Shown here one piece after another: positions 17,269 to 25,233 of a stretch of DNA of 50,122 bases; the stretch's first letter is position 1; the number at the start of each line of letters is the position of its first letter. A model generated the notes under the pieces. It was not told the DNA's origin. It saw only the letters and a list, made by a program, of their open reading frames with translations, and searched no databases. Both the position numbers and the translations under genes were made by a program. Origin of the DNA: Thermococcus sp. (GTDB lineage Archaea > Methanobacteriota_B > Thermococci > Thermococcales > Thermococcaceae); assembly GCF_027063845.1 (NCBI RefSeq), contig NZ_JAMOQU010000009.1:1-50122 (forward strand), in the 5' to 3' direction.

Positions 17269-19002
17269 ATGAACTCGGCTGTTGTAATCCTGATAGCCGC
17301 CGCCATATACGTCAGCATGTACTACACCTACGGTAAAAGCCTGCAGAACAAGGTCGTCAAGGCCGATCCCAACAGGCCAACTCCAGCACACAGGCTCTAC
17401 GATGGCGTTGACTACGTTCCGGCGCACCCGCTCGTCCTCTATGGACACCACTTCGCTTCAATAGCAGGGGCTGGGCCAATAGTCGGTCCGGCGGTGGCAA
17501 TGGCCTGGGGATGGCTTCCGGGACTTCTTTGGGTCTGGTTCGGAAACGTCTTCATCGGTGCGGTTCACGACTATCTGGCACTGATGTCATCGGTTCGCTA
17601 CGATGGAAGATCCATCCAGTGGATTGCAGGAAAGCTCATGAGCAAGAGGACGGGAGTTGCGTTTGAGCTTTACATCTGGTTCGCCCTGCTCCTCGTCGTG
17701 GCGGCATTCACTTCGGTCATAGCGGGCATCTTCACCAAGACCCCGGAGGCAGCGACTGCAGCACTGCTCTTCCTTGTATCAGCGGTAATCGTTGGATACC
17801 TGATGTACAAGACAAGCCTTCACTTCGCAGGGGCTACGGCAATAGGACTTATCCTCGTGGCCCTCTCAGTGTGGCTCGGCTTCAAGTTCCCGATTCAAGC
17901 CACATACCACCAGTGGGCCCTGTTCCTGCTCGTATACATCATCGTTGCAGCGTCCCTTCCAGTGTGGGTACTATTGCAGCCCAGGGACTACCTCAACGCC
18001 TACATTCTGTGGTTCGGCCTCATCCTTGGTGGCCTCGCGTTCATCCTGATTGGGAGCAAGGGAACGTTCACGGCCCCAGCCTACACCAGCTGGAGCGCCC
18101 ACGTCGTCGGCGGAAAACCCTCGCCATTCTGGCCCACTATACCGCTGGTCATCGCGTGTGGGGCTTTGAGCGGATTCCACTCTATCGTCGGTTCGGGAAC
18201 TTCGTCAAAGCAGCTTGACAACGAGCTCCACGGTCTGCTCGTTGGCTATGGTGGAATGTTCACCGAGGGCTTCCTGTCAACGATTGTCATAGCCTCGATA
18301 GCAGTCTACGGAATCAAGGTCTTCGCCGACGCTGGAATCGACATAAACGCGTCCAACTGGGCGGCCATCTATGCCCCCAAGGTTGCCAAGGAGATAGGCA
18401 AGGTTACTATCTTTGCCAAGAGCTACGCCTACGGTCTCAACGACGCCTTTGGAGTACCTCTTAAGACGGGAACTGTCTTCGCCAGCCTCTGGGTCTCGGC
18501 CTTTGCCCTGACGTCCCTCGATACAGCCACGAGGCTCGGTCGCTTCGCCTGGCAGGAAGTCTTTGGAATGGTCGTTGACACCAGCGAGGGAATCTGGAAG
18601 ATAATCACCAACAAGTGGGTAGCTTCTGCCGTAATCGCAGTTCTCGGCGTGATACTCGCGTGGGGCAACCAGTGGCTCATCCTCTGGCCGGCCTTCAGCG
18701 GCATGAACCAGATGCTCGCGAGCATTGCAATGATGACCGCTGCCCTCTGGGTCACCAAGGTTCAGAGGGCTGGCAAGTGGAGCTGGGCCGTCCTTATTCC
18801 AGCACTCTTCCTGTGGATTACAGTGACCCTCGCCCTTGGGTGGTTCCTCGTGGTGGTGGTTCCAGGAATAAGCGATGCCTTCACCAAGTACTCGGTCGGA
18901 CTGATAACCCTAATCGGCCTGCTCCTGAACCTCCTGCTGGCCTGGGACTTCTACGTTGCCTGGCAGAAGCCAGCAGAGGAGTACGAGGTAGCGAAGGCCT
19001 GA
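17269..19002 (+). CDS. cstA: CstA-family carbon starvation transporter
   Basis: A 577-aa integral membrane protein with about 15-16 hydrophobic segments. CstA signatures include PAHPLVLYGHHFASIAGAGPIVGP near residue 55, the DYLALMSSVRYDGRS loop and SGFHSIVGSGTSSKQL. Bacterial CstA and the related BtsT import peptides or pyruvate. The ATG at 17269 follows GGGGGTGCAGAG; a start at 17230 would add 13 poorly hydrophobic residues. It ends 40 bp before the ArsA operon, with T-rich sequence between, so read-through is possible but not certain. Confidence 0.9.
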   Translation: MNSAVVILIAAAIYVSMYYTYGKSLQNKVVKADPNRPTPAHRLYDGVDYVPAHPLVLYGHHFASIAGAGPIVGPAVAMAWGWLPGLLWVWFGNVFIGAVHDYLALMSSVRYDGRSIQWIAGKLMSKRTGVAFELYIWFALLLVVAAFTSVIAGIFTKTPEAATAALLFLVSAVIVGYLMYKTSLHFAGATAIGLILVALSVWLGFKFPIQATYHQWALFLLVYIIVAASLPVWVLLQPRDYLNAYILWFGLILGGLAFILIGSKGTFTAPAYTSWSAHVVGGKPSPFWPTIPLVIACGALSGFHSIVGSGTSSKQLDNELHGLLVGYGGMFTEGFLSTIVIASIAVYGIKVFADAGIDINASNWAAIYAPKVAKEIGKVTIFAKSYAYGLNDAFGVPLKTGTVFASLWVSAFALTSLDTATRLGRFAWQEVFGMVVDTSEGIWKIITNKWVASAVIAVLGVILAWGNQWLILWPAFSGMNQMLASIAMMTAALWVTKVQRAGKWSWAVLIPALFLWITVTLALGWFLVVVVPGISDAFTKYSVGLITLIGLLLNLLLAWDFYVAWQKPAEEYEVAKA

Positions 19003-19042
19003 AGAGCTTTCTCCCTTTATTTCTTTACCGGAGGAAAAAGGA

Positions 19043-19324
19043 ATGGATGTAAGAAAACTTCTCTACTGGATTTCAACCCCAGTTAGAGTCCTGTGGGAGT
19101 TCCACAAGGGTTTTCAGCTGTATTACCTTCAGGGGATTAAATGGGAGGAAGAGGAGCTGGAGAACATCTTCGCGCTCATACTCTTTGGTGACTACATAGG
19201 CCTTCCACACCCTCCAACCGATTTAACCTACCGCCTGTTGCCCTACGTCGTGAGGGAGCTATACGTGATGCAGGAGAAGAGCACGAAGGATATTTCCCTT
19301 AAGACCGGCTGGATAGGTGTATGA
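19043..19324 (+). CDS. Uncharacterised 93-aa protein, paralogue A in the ArsA operon
   Basis: A small protein I do not recognise. Its core (about residues 33-79) has EEEELENIFALILFG, IGLPHPPT, RLLP and VVRELYVMQ, sharing 29 of 47 aligned positions with the next gene. The N-terminus is aromatic and basic (KLLYWISTPVRVLWEF) and may form an amphipathic helix. There is no signal peptide or clear membrane helix. The ATG follows GGAGGAAAAAGGA. It is first of five closely packed genes ending at 21591. A regulatory or adaptor role for the ArsA ATPase is inferred from context only. Confidence 0.8.
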   Translation: MDVRKLLYWISTPVRVLWEFHKGFQLYYLQGIKWEEEELENIFALILFGDYIGLPHPPTDLTYRLLPYVVRELYVMQEKSTKDISLKTGWIGV

Positions 19325-19333
19325 GGTGGGAGT

Positions 19334-19615
19334 ATGGTAAAGAAGGTTATCGAGGACGTAAAAGCCTTTCTCAGGGGTTTTGGAGAGGCATTTAAGCATC
19401 AGTCAACCGAATACATAGAGTTCGAGGAGAGGGAGCTTGAGAACGTCTTCGCGCTGATTCTAATGGGGTCATTCATAGGGATTCCAAGTCCACCAACCAC
19501 GCTCGTGGTGAGGCTCATGCCTCACATGGTCAGGGAGATATACGTGATGCAACAAAGGGCCGTTAACCTCGATGACATCTTCGGGGAAATAGCGGGGATG
19601 TTTGACATCGACTGA
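19334..19615 (+). CDS. Uncharacterised 93-aa protein, paralogue B in the ArsA operon
   Basis: The paralogue of the preceding gene, again 93 aa, with the same core: EERELENVFALILMG, IGIPSPPT, RLMP and MVREIYVMQ. The tails differ: here the C-terminus is acidic (LDDIFGEIAGMFDID) and the N-terminus basic (MVKKVIEDVKAFLRGFGEAFK). Tandem duplication with retained core but different ends suggests a heterodimer. The ATG follows GAGGTGGGAGT, 9 bp after the stop of paralogue A, and the stop lies 10 bp before the arsA start, so all three are co-expressed. Confidence 0.8.
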   Translation: MVKKVIEDVKAFLRGFGEAFKHQSTEYIEFEERELENVFALILMGSFIGIPSPPTTLVVRLMPHMVREIYVMQQRAVNLDDIFGEIAGMFDID

Positions 19616-19625
19616 GGTGGTGAAG

Positions 19626-20636
19626 ATGAAGGACTTCCTCCTTCCAAAGAAGGGGTTCAGGACGATTTTCGTCATAGGAAAGGGTGGTGTCGGAAAAACA
19701 ACAACAAGCGCCGCCCTCGCAACGGCACTCGCGAAGAGGGGATACAAGACGCTGATAGTTTCCCTCGACCCGGCCCACAACCTGGGAGACGTCTTCATGA
19801 TGAAGCTAAGCGACGAGCCAAAAGAGCTCGCAGAGAACCTCTACGCAAGTGAACTCGACATGGAGAAGCTGATACAGAGCTATCTGAAGCACCTCGAAAC
19901 GAACCTCAAGAACATGTACAAGTACTTGACGGTGATAAACCTTGAGAAGTACTTCGAAGTCCTGAGATTCTCTCCAGGAATAGAGGAGTACGCCACCCTC
20001 GAGGCCATAAGGAACATCCTCGGCAGGGGTGAGGAGTGGGACATAATAGTCTTCGATACGCCGCCCACTGGCCTGACCCTTCGCGTTTTGGCCCTGCCGA
20101 GGATTTCACTCATCTGGGCGGACAAGCTGATAGAGATAAGGCGGAAAATCCTCGAACGGAGACGCATGATAGCCAAGATACAGGGCGAGCAAAAGTTCCA
20201 GATTGAGGGACAGGAGTTCGTCCTTCCGAAGGAGGAGGAAGAGGACCCCGTTATGAGGGAGTTAAAGAGCTATCGCGAGGAGATAAAGTTCGTTGAGGAC
20301 GTCATAACGGACCCAGACAAGACGTCTGTTGTAGCGGTCATGAACCCCGAAATGCTCCCCCTTTACGAGACCGAGAGGGCCTATGAAAGCCTTAGGAAGT
20401 TCAAGGTTCCCTTCAACATGGTTATTGTCAACAAGGTCATAACCGTGGGGCGGGAGATTCCCGAGATAAGAGTAAAGCTTGAGGCGCAGAGGAAGGTGCT
20501 CGAGGAAATTCCCAAGAAGTTCCCGAACGTCGAGATAATAAAAGTCCCCATGTTCCCGAGGGAGCCGAGGGGCCTTGAGGAGCTTGAGAAACTCGGAGGT
20601 ATGATACTTGAAGGTGGGAAGGAGGGAGATACTTGA
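19626..20636 (+). CDS. arsA: ArsA/Get3-family ATPase
   Basis: A 336-aa single-domain SIMIBI ATPase. Motifs: P-loop GKGGVGKT (18-25), switch I DPAHNLGDVF (48-57), switch II DTPPTGLTLR (from 144), and NKV in VIVNKVIT. It belongs to the group containing Get3/TRC40, which chaperones tail-anchored membrane proteins, and arsenite pump ATPases. No ars permease or regulator is nearby, so a targeting function is more likely. I see no CxxC zinc motif, so it differs from eukaryotic Get3 there. The ATG follows GAGGTGGTGAAG. The 3' end overlaps the MIP18-like gene by 29 bp. Confidence 0.9.
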   Translation: MKDFLLPKKGFRTIFVIGKGGVGKTTTSAALATALAKRGYKTLIVSLDPAHNLGDVFMMKLSDEPKELAENLYASELDMEKLIQSYLKHLETNLKNMYKYLTVINLEKYFEVLRFSPGIEEYATLEAIRNILGRGEEWDIIVFDTPPTGLTLRVLALPRISLIWADKLIEIRRKILERRRMIAKIQGEQKFQIEGQEFVLPKEEEEDPVMRELKSYREEIKFVEDVITDPDKTSVVAVMNPEMLPLYETERAYESLRKFKVPFNMVIVNKVITVGREIPEIRVKLEAQRKVLEEIPKKFPNVEIIKVPMFPREPRGLEELEKLGGMILEGGKEGDT

Positions 20637-20916
20637 ACTCCTGAAGAGCGTCAAGAACCCCTTCACGGACATGGACATCGTCAACGAGGGGCTGGTAACG
20701 AAGGTCGAAATAGACGAAGTTGAAAACAAGGTCAGGATATACGTTGCCTTCGCGAGGCACACCCCACCGCATCCGTTTGTAATGGCCGTGAACTGGCCCC
20801 TTCAGGCGAAGATAGTTAGGGACATGGTAAAGGTTTTAGAGGACAAGGTGGGATACCTTGAAATACTCGATGACACAACCCTTCAGAGGTACTACCCTCT
20901 GAACAATGAGGAATGA
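20608..20916 (+). CDS. MIP18/DUF59-like protein
   Basis: A 102-aa protein with the DUF59 (MIP18, PaaD, SufT) layout: N-terminal helix ILELLKSVKNPFTDMDIVNEGLV, strands TKVEIDEVENKVRIYVAF, then HTPPHP where the family usually has a T-x-x-x-C-P loop, and a helix ending KVLEDKVGYLEI. The family acts in iron-sulfur cluster delivery. The usual Cys is replaced by His55, so classical cluster binding is doubtful. The TTG start at 20608 has GGAGGT seven bases ahead; GTG at 20614 is an alternative. It overlaps arsA, implying coupled translation. Confidence 0.7.
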   Translation: MKVGRREILELLKSVKNPFTDMDIVNEGLVTKVEIDEVENKVRIYVAFARHTPPHPFVMAVNWPLQAKIVRDMVKVLEDKVGYLEILDDTTLQRYYPLNNEE

Positions 20917-20934
20917 TAAAATGGGGGTTGAAGA

Positions 20935-21591
20935 ATGGAGCTTACATCCGGTTTGTTGCTGGCGATAATGGTGCTCGCTGCTGTTTCATCGATTCAGTTT
21001 TACAAGGGGAGAAAGCTGAATCTGCAACTTATGCAGCACTACCTCCGCTCGATTGAGGAAGTGGTGAAGCCCGAGGACAAGGACTACGTGTGGCTCGGCG
21101 GCTACATCGGCTTCAGGGCGAGCTATAAGGTGAACCGCGACAACCTAAGGAAGTTCGAATACACGCTAACGCTCCTCCCGAGGCACAGCATCCTTTACTT
21201 CCCGATAGCGCTCCTTACGAGCAGACACGACAAGATTTACTTCGTAATCAGGCCCTTCGCCGAGATTAGGCGCGAGGCACACCTCATCCAGAAGGGCTAC
21301 TACAGGCTAAAACCGAAAATCGAAAACGAGGACTTTCTCCAGAGGGACACCATTGAAATAGCCGGTAAAGAGTACGAGGTCCTCTTCGAAAAGAGGAGGG
21401 ACGTTGAAAAGCTCAAGGAGCTCGTCGAGAACCTTTCCAGGCCCCACAACGTCAAGCACGTCTCCCTGACGCCGAAAACCAACGTCTTCTACGTTTTCAT
21501 GAAACCCGAGCCCGACACTATAGGGGAAGACGTCGAAAGGCTTGTCCGCTTCACCAACGAGAAGCTCAGGGAGAGTCCGTTTTCCTCCTAA
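20935..21591 (+). CDS. Membrane-anchored protein, CCDC47-like candidate
   Basis: A 218-aa protein with one N-terminal membrane helix (residues 4-21), then FYKGRKLNLQL and a soluble domain. From memory the order of elements resembles eukaryotic CCDC47: a helix followed by a basic R-K-N stretch, a block with L-x-[LF]-L-x-R, an Ile/Leu-Ala pair and D-[KQ]-[IV] (here TLLPRHSILYFPIALL then SRHDKIYFVI, 78-105), and a late block VKHVSL...VFYVFMKPEPD...EDVERLV (173-204). CCDC47 lacks an obvious enzyme activity and serves the multipass translocon. The assignment is an inference. The ATG follows GGGGGTTGAAGA, 18 bp after the MIP18-like gene. Confidence 0.5.
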   Translation: MELTSGLLLAIMVLAAVSSIQFYKGRKLNLQLMQHYLRSIEEVVKPEDKDYVWLGGYIGFRASYKVNRDNLRKFEYTLTLLPRHSILYFPIALLTSRHDKIYFVIRPFAEIRREAHLIQKGYYRLKPKIENEDFLQRDTIEIAGKEYEVLFEKRRDVEKLKELVENLSRPHNVKHVSLTPKTNVFYVFMKPEPDTIGEDVERLVRFTNEKLRESPFSS

Positions 21592-21637
21592 GCTCTTTTC
21601 TCTCGAAAGCTTTATTTTGTTGAACCGCGAGTTATAC

Positions 21638-21925
21638 ATGGTGATACCTTTGGTTAGCATACGCCTCAAGGTTGGCCCCAAGGGGCAGATAGTCATCCCC
21701 AAGGTTTTCCGTGAGGCCTACGGTATAAAAGAAGGCGGGGAAGTGATAGTCGAGCCTACGGAGGAGGGCCTCGTTATCAAAAAGCCGCCGAGCAAAGAGG
21801 AACTCCTAAGAAAGCTCAAGGAGTATCACAAGAAGCGAAAAGGTACTAAACCCGCCAAGCTTGGAGAGCTCAAAGGGATAAGCCTCGAAGACGAGTTCGA
21901 CGAGGTCTGGGGGATTGAGGAATGA
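21638..21925 (+). CDS. vapB: AbrB-type antitoxin (VapB)
   Basis: An antitoxin with an AbrB swapped hairpin (LKVGPKGQIVIPKVFREAYGIKEGGEVIVE) and a basic C-terminal tail with an acidic end. Two starts are possible: ATG at 21638 (95 aa) without a good ribosome site, or TTG at 21650 (91 aa) with GGTGAT four bases ahead. A TATA-like CTTTATTTTG lies at 21610-21619, which suits the TTG better. The stop overlaps the toxin start as ATGA. Confidence 0.88.
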   Translation: MVIPLVSIRLKVGPKGQIVIPKVFREAYGIKEGGEVIVEPTEEGLVIKKPPSKEELLRKLKEYHKKRKGTKPAKLGELKGISLEDEFDEVWGIEE

Positions 21926-22329
21926 AGCTCTTCCTTGATACCAACCTTTTCGTTTACCTTAACTCGAGAATTCCAGAGGATATCGCCGATGAGCTCGATG
22001 AATTCTACGCGGACCTTACTCAGAAGCATGAGCTCTACACGGATGTGCTGGTTCTCGATGAGCTAATCCACGTCTCAAAGCGCAAGTATGGAATAGCTTA
22101 CAAGGATACTCTCGAATTCATAGACGACATTGTTCTGCCCGCGGTTAGAGTCCTTCCCCTGACATTTCAGGACTATTTAACAGCCAAGGGAATTATCCTC
22201 CAATATAACCTCCGCCCTTCGGATGCCCTTCACGTTGCGGTTATCGAGAACAACGGCCTGCAGGCGATAGTAAGCGAGGATGAGGATTTTGACGTTCTTC
22301 CCCTCAAACGGGTCTGGCTGGGTGGTTGA
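21922..22329 (+). CDS. vapC: VapC-type PIN-domain ribonuclease toxin
   Basis: A 135-aa PIN protein with FLDTNLFVYL (Asp6), Glu in LVLDELIHVSKRKYG, Asp in LRPSDALHVAVIENNG and VSEDEDFDVL, the complete set of acidic residues. It is not closely similar to the toxin at 7849-8247 outside these motifs, so the two modules were probably acquired separately. The start overlaps the antitoxin stop, and the hydrolase start follows one base after its stop. Confidence 0.92.
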   Translation: MKLFLDTNLFVYLNSRIPEDIADELDEFYADLTQKHELYTDVLVLDELIHVSKRKYGIAYKDTLEFIDDIVLPAVRVLPLTFQDYLTAKGIILQYNLRPSDALHVAVIENNGLQAIVSEDEDFDVLPLKRVWLGG

Positions 22330-22330
22330 G

Positions 22331-23113
22331 ATGGAGGTTTACAGGGCCAAGTTCGGCGAACCTGAGCTCGGTTGGGTCGTTCTCGTTCACGGCCTTGGAG
22401 AGCACAGCGGAAGGTACGGACGACTGATTAGGGAGCTCAACGAGGCCGGCTTTGCCGTTTACACCTTCGACTGGCCCGGGCATGGCAAGAGCCCCGGAAA
22501 GAGGGGTCACACGAGCATTGAAGAGGCCATGGAAATAATTGATTCCATAATTGAGGAATTAGGTGAGAAGCCCTTCCTCTTCGGCCACAGCCTCGGCGGT
22601 TTGACCGTTATTCGATACGCCGAGACGAGACCCGATAGGATTAGGGGGGTGATAGCTTCATCTCCTGCCCTCGCCAAGAGCCCCGAGACGCCTGGCTTTA
22701 TGGTGGCCCTCGCGAAGTTCCTTGGAAAGGTCATCCCAGGCCTTGTTCTCTCCAACGGCATAAAGCCCGAGCTTCTCTCAAGGAACAAAGATGCCGTGAG
22801 ACGGTACGTTGAGGACCCGCTCGTCCACGACAGGATTTCGGCGAAGCTCGGAAGGAGCATCTTCGTTAACATGGAGCTGGCGCACCTTGAAGTGGGGAGA
22901 ATAAAAGTCCCGGTTCTCCTGCTCGTTGGTACTGCGGATGTTATAACACCACCGGAAGGCGCGAGGAGGCTCTTTGAGGGGCTTAAGGTGGAAGACAAAA
23001 CGCTCAAGGAGTTCGAAGGTGCCTATCATGAGATATTCGAAGACCCCGAGTGGGCGGATGAGTTCCATAGGACAATTGTTAGGTGGCTCGTTGATAGGGC
23101 TTACTCGGGGTGA
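22331..23113 (+). CDS. Alpha/beta hydrolase, lysophospholipase/monoacylglycerol lipase-like
   Basis: A 260-aa serine hydrolase. The catalytic triad is visible: Ser in FGHSLGGLT, Asp in VGTADVITPPEGA and His in AYHEIFEDPE; the oxyanion region is VHGLGEHSGRYG and FDWPGHGKS. This pattern matches the monoglyceride lipase/lysophospholipase group. It likely cleaves carboxyl esters of lipids; the natural substrate is unknown. There is no signal peptide, so it should be cytoplasmic. The ATG follows GGTGGTTGAG and lies immediately after vapC. Confidence 0.9.
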   Translation: MEVYRAKFGEPELGWVVLVHGLGEHSGRYGRLIRELNEAGFAVYTFDWPGHGKSPGKRGHTSIEEAMEIIDSIIEELGEKPFLFGHSLGGLTVIRYAETRPDRIRGVIASSPALAKSPETPGFMVALAKFLGKVIPGLVLSNGIKPELLSRNKDAVRRYVEDPLVHDRISAKLGRSIFVNMELAHLEVGRIKVPVLLLVGTADVITPPEGARRLFEGLKVEDKTLKEFEGAYHEIFEDPEWADEFHRTIVRWLVDRAYSG

Positions 23114-23181
23114 TAATTAACCCTTTTTTACGGGCCATAAACTATTTATTCTCCACATCCCAATCTCTATGGGGAGTCACT

Positions 23182-25233
23182 ATGCCATGGGAACCTTCGA
23201 TAATACTGCTCGCGCCAGAGGATTTCATAGTTGAGGGACTGGCCGAGCTCCTCAGCAGGGCCGGCTTTAATGAAACCGGAAGGGAATACAAGAGAAGAGG
23301 TAAATCGCGCCTCATAATAGTCACGGGGGAAAGAGAAGACCCATTTCATGGAAAAGAGACGCTTGCCGTTGCACTGTTGCGTGGAAAGCCCCGGAGGGAC
23401 TGGCTTGAAAAGGCGCTGTCCGGGCACGGCAGGGTTGTTTTGATAGCCCTCGACGGGCTTGACTACGGTCTCGAGGGTATTACTGTGCTTGGGCCAGAGT
23501 GGCTTGCGGAGGCCTTCAATCGCTACTCCATAGAGCCCCCACGAACCCTTCTTGAGAAGTTCATTCCCGAGCGTGAGAGACCCGAACAGCTGAAGGAATT
23601 CGTCCTCGATGGTCCCCTCGTGGAGCCCGTTTCATCTCAAAAGCTCGTGGACGAAGCTAAGAGGGTTGTATCTTATAAATTCAGCGTTCGACAGGAGGAG
23701 CTCAAGATTGAGGGTCTGAAACTGAAGTTCAGACCTGTCTACGTCGTCTCGTGGTCAAGGGAAAACGAGAGTGGTAAGGCGTTTTATGATGGCAAAAAGC
23801 TTGTTCTGAACGTTGACGGCGAGCTCAAGGGACTTGCGATGAAAGTTCTCCTTGAGGACGTTGCAACAGTTCTGGCGACCGAAGTTGAGGTCGGAGAGGA
23901 AACAGACCCAACGAAGCCCGTCGTTGAGGAAGCCGCTCGGCGCGGTTGGCTTGACTTGAGGGTTCTTCACTCGAGGAAGGCTTACGTGCCGGAAGGAGCA
24001 GAAATTCTGTTCTCCATTGGGCCCCGGACAGTAAAGGTTTCCTTCGACTTCACGGTCGGTCGCGTGAGTGCTGAGGGGGAGCCACTCAGCGAAGAGGAGC
24101 TCGTTAAGCTGGCTAAGGAGCGCGTCAGGGCGGAACTCGGTGAAGAGCCCCTTGCCCTGGAAATCGTCCGCAGGGGACGCTTTACCTTGATGAGGGGCAG
24201 GACCAAGAGGTATCTCTTCGAGATAGAGCTGAACTCCTACAGCGGAAGCGTTAGGAGATTTCAGCCAGCGCTCACCGAGGAGGCAATGCTTGAGGTCGTT
24301 CTTTCAAAGTACAGCGATGGTCACGTCATAGGCGTTGAAAGGCGCCCCAGTGCGGTCTTCGTAGACCTTCTGGCGGGAGGAAGGGTTCTCGTCTTGAAAC
24401 TCAACCAGAAGACGGGCGAAATCGTTGACACGAGGGACCTGGGCTCCCCGGAGGAGTTCCTTAAGAAGACCGCCGGTGAAATCCTGGAGGTCGTCAAGGA
24501 CCTCGAGCTGAAGTCCTGTCAGGTTATGGACCATGAGGTCGTCAGGGCGGAGTTCGAGGGCAGCGGTCTCCGTGCGTACCTGGCATACGACGGTGAGACT
24601 GGAGAAATTCTTGAGAGGGCCCTTGAGATAGGCTCCAGCGTGGCGGTTGAACTCGCGGTCAGGAAGTACCGTAGTTACAGTATCCTCTTCACCGAGGAGT
24701 CGGGGGAGGGTTTCATGCTCACGCTTGAGGGCGACAGGGACGTCGTTAAGGTATTCGTCTCCCGCTCCGGCGAAATCCGTGAGCTCGACCGCTTCCTCAA
24801 GAAGGAGGTCGTTGAGGAAATCGCGCTCTCCAAAATCCGCGAAGTTGAGCCGAGTCCCTCAATTGAAGGCCTCAAGCTGTCCGACCACTGGGAGGTGGAG
24901 TTCACCGGTGTAAAGGCCTTTGGAAGGCTGACGGTTCACAGGACGAGCGGGGAGGTCCTTGACTTCGACTACCAGTACATCGAGAGCGTCATAACCAAGG
25001 CCTTCACGGAGTTCGTAAAGAAGAGCTATGGTGACACAATAGATGTAGAGTGGATAGCACACAACCTTGAGGAGGGCTACGCGGGAATAAAAGGAGTCGG
25101 AAAGAGGGGAATCTACTTCGGCAAGTACAACACCCTCACCGGAGAGCTAATCGAGCACGACTTCGTTCCCAGCAGCGGCATCACATCAAAGCTCAAGCTG
25201 GCCCAGGTCGAGGGCAAGTACGCCGTCAAATGA
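23182..25233 (+). CDS. 683-aa protein with PepSY-like repeats
   Basis: A large soluble protein without signal peptide or membrane helix. Residues about 1-120 look like an alpha/beta domain ([27 protein letters not shown]) reminiscent of restriction-endonuclease-like folds, but catalytic residues are not convincing. From about residue 270 on there are several units of a strand pair with a Gly turn, each followed by a helix: [42 protein letters not shown]. This recalls PepSY repeats. The ATG at 23182 is supported by the TATA-like ACTATTTATTC near 23141. The 3' end overlaps purA by 8 bp. Function unknown. Confidence 0.75.
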   Translation: MPWEPSIILLAPEDFIVEGLAELLSRAGFNETGREYKRRGKSRLIIVTGEREDPFHGKETLAVALLRGKPRRDWLEKALSGHGRVVLIALDGLDYGLEGITVLGPEWLAEAFNRYSIEPPRTLLEKFIPERERPEQLKEFVLDGPLVEPVSSQKLVDEAKRVVSYKFSVRQEELKIEGLKLKFRPVYVVSWSRENESGKAFYDGKKLVLNVDGELKGLAMKVLLEDVATVLATEVEVGEETDPTKPVVEEAARRGWLDLRVLHSRKAYVPEGAEILFSIGPRTVKVSFDFTVGRVSAEGEPLSEEELVKLAKERVRAELGEEPLALEIVRRGRFTLMRGRTKRYLFEIELNSYSGSVRRFQPALTEEAMLEVVLSKYSDGHVIGVERRPSAVFVDLLAGGRVLVLKLNQKTGEIVDTRDLGSPEEFLKKTAGEILEVVKDLELKSCQVMDHEVVRAEFEGSGLRAYLAYDGETGEILERALEIGSSVAVELAVRKYRSYSILFTEESGEGFMLTLEGDRDVVKVFVSRSGEIRELDRFLKKEVVEEIALSKIREVEPSPSIEGLKLSDHWEVEFTGVKAFGRLTVHRTSGEVLDFDYQYIESVITKAFTEFVKKSYGDTIDVEWIAHNLEEGYAGIKGVGKRGIYFGKYNTLTGELIEHDFVPSSGITSKLKLAQVEGKYAVK

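Noticed and set aside
19626-20636. Arsenite-pump role for the ArsA protein
   Set aside because: No ArsB, ArsR or ArsC genes nearby and a single ATPase domain, unlike the fused double ArsA.
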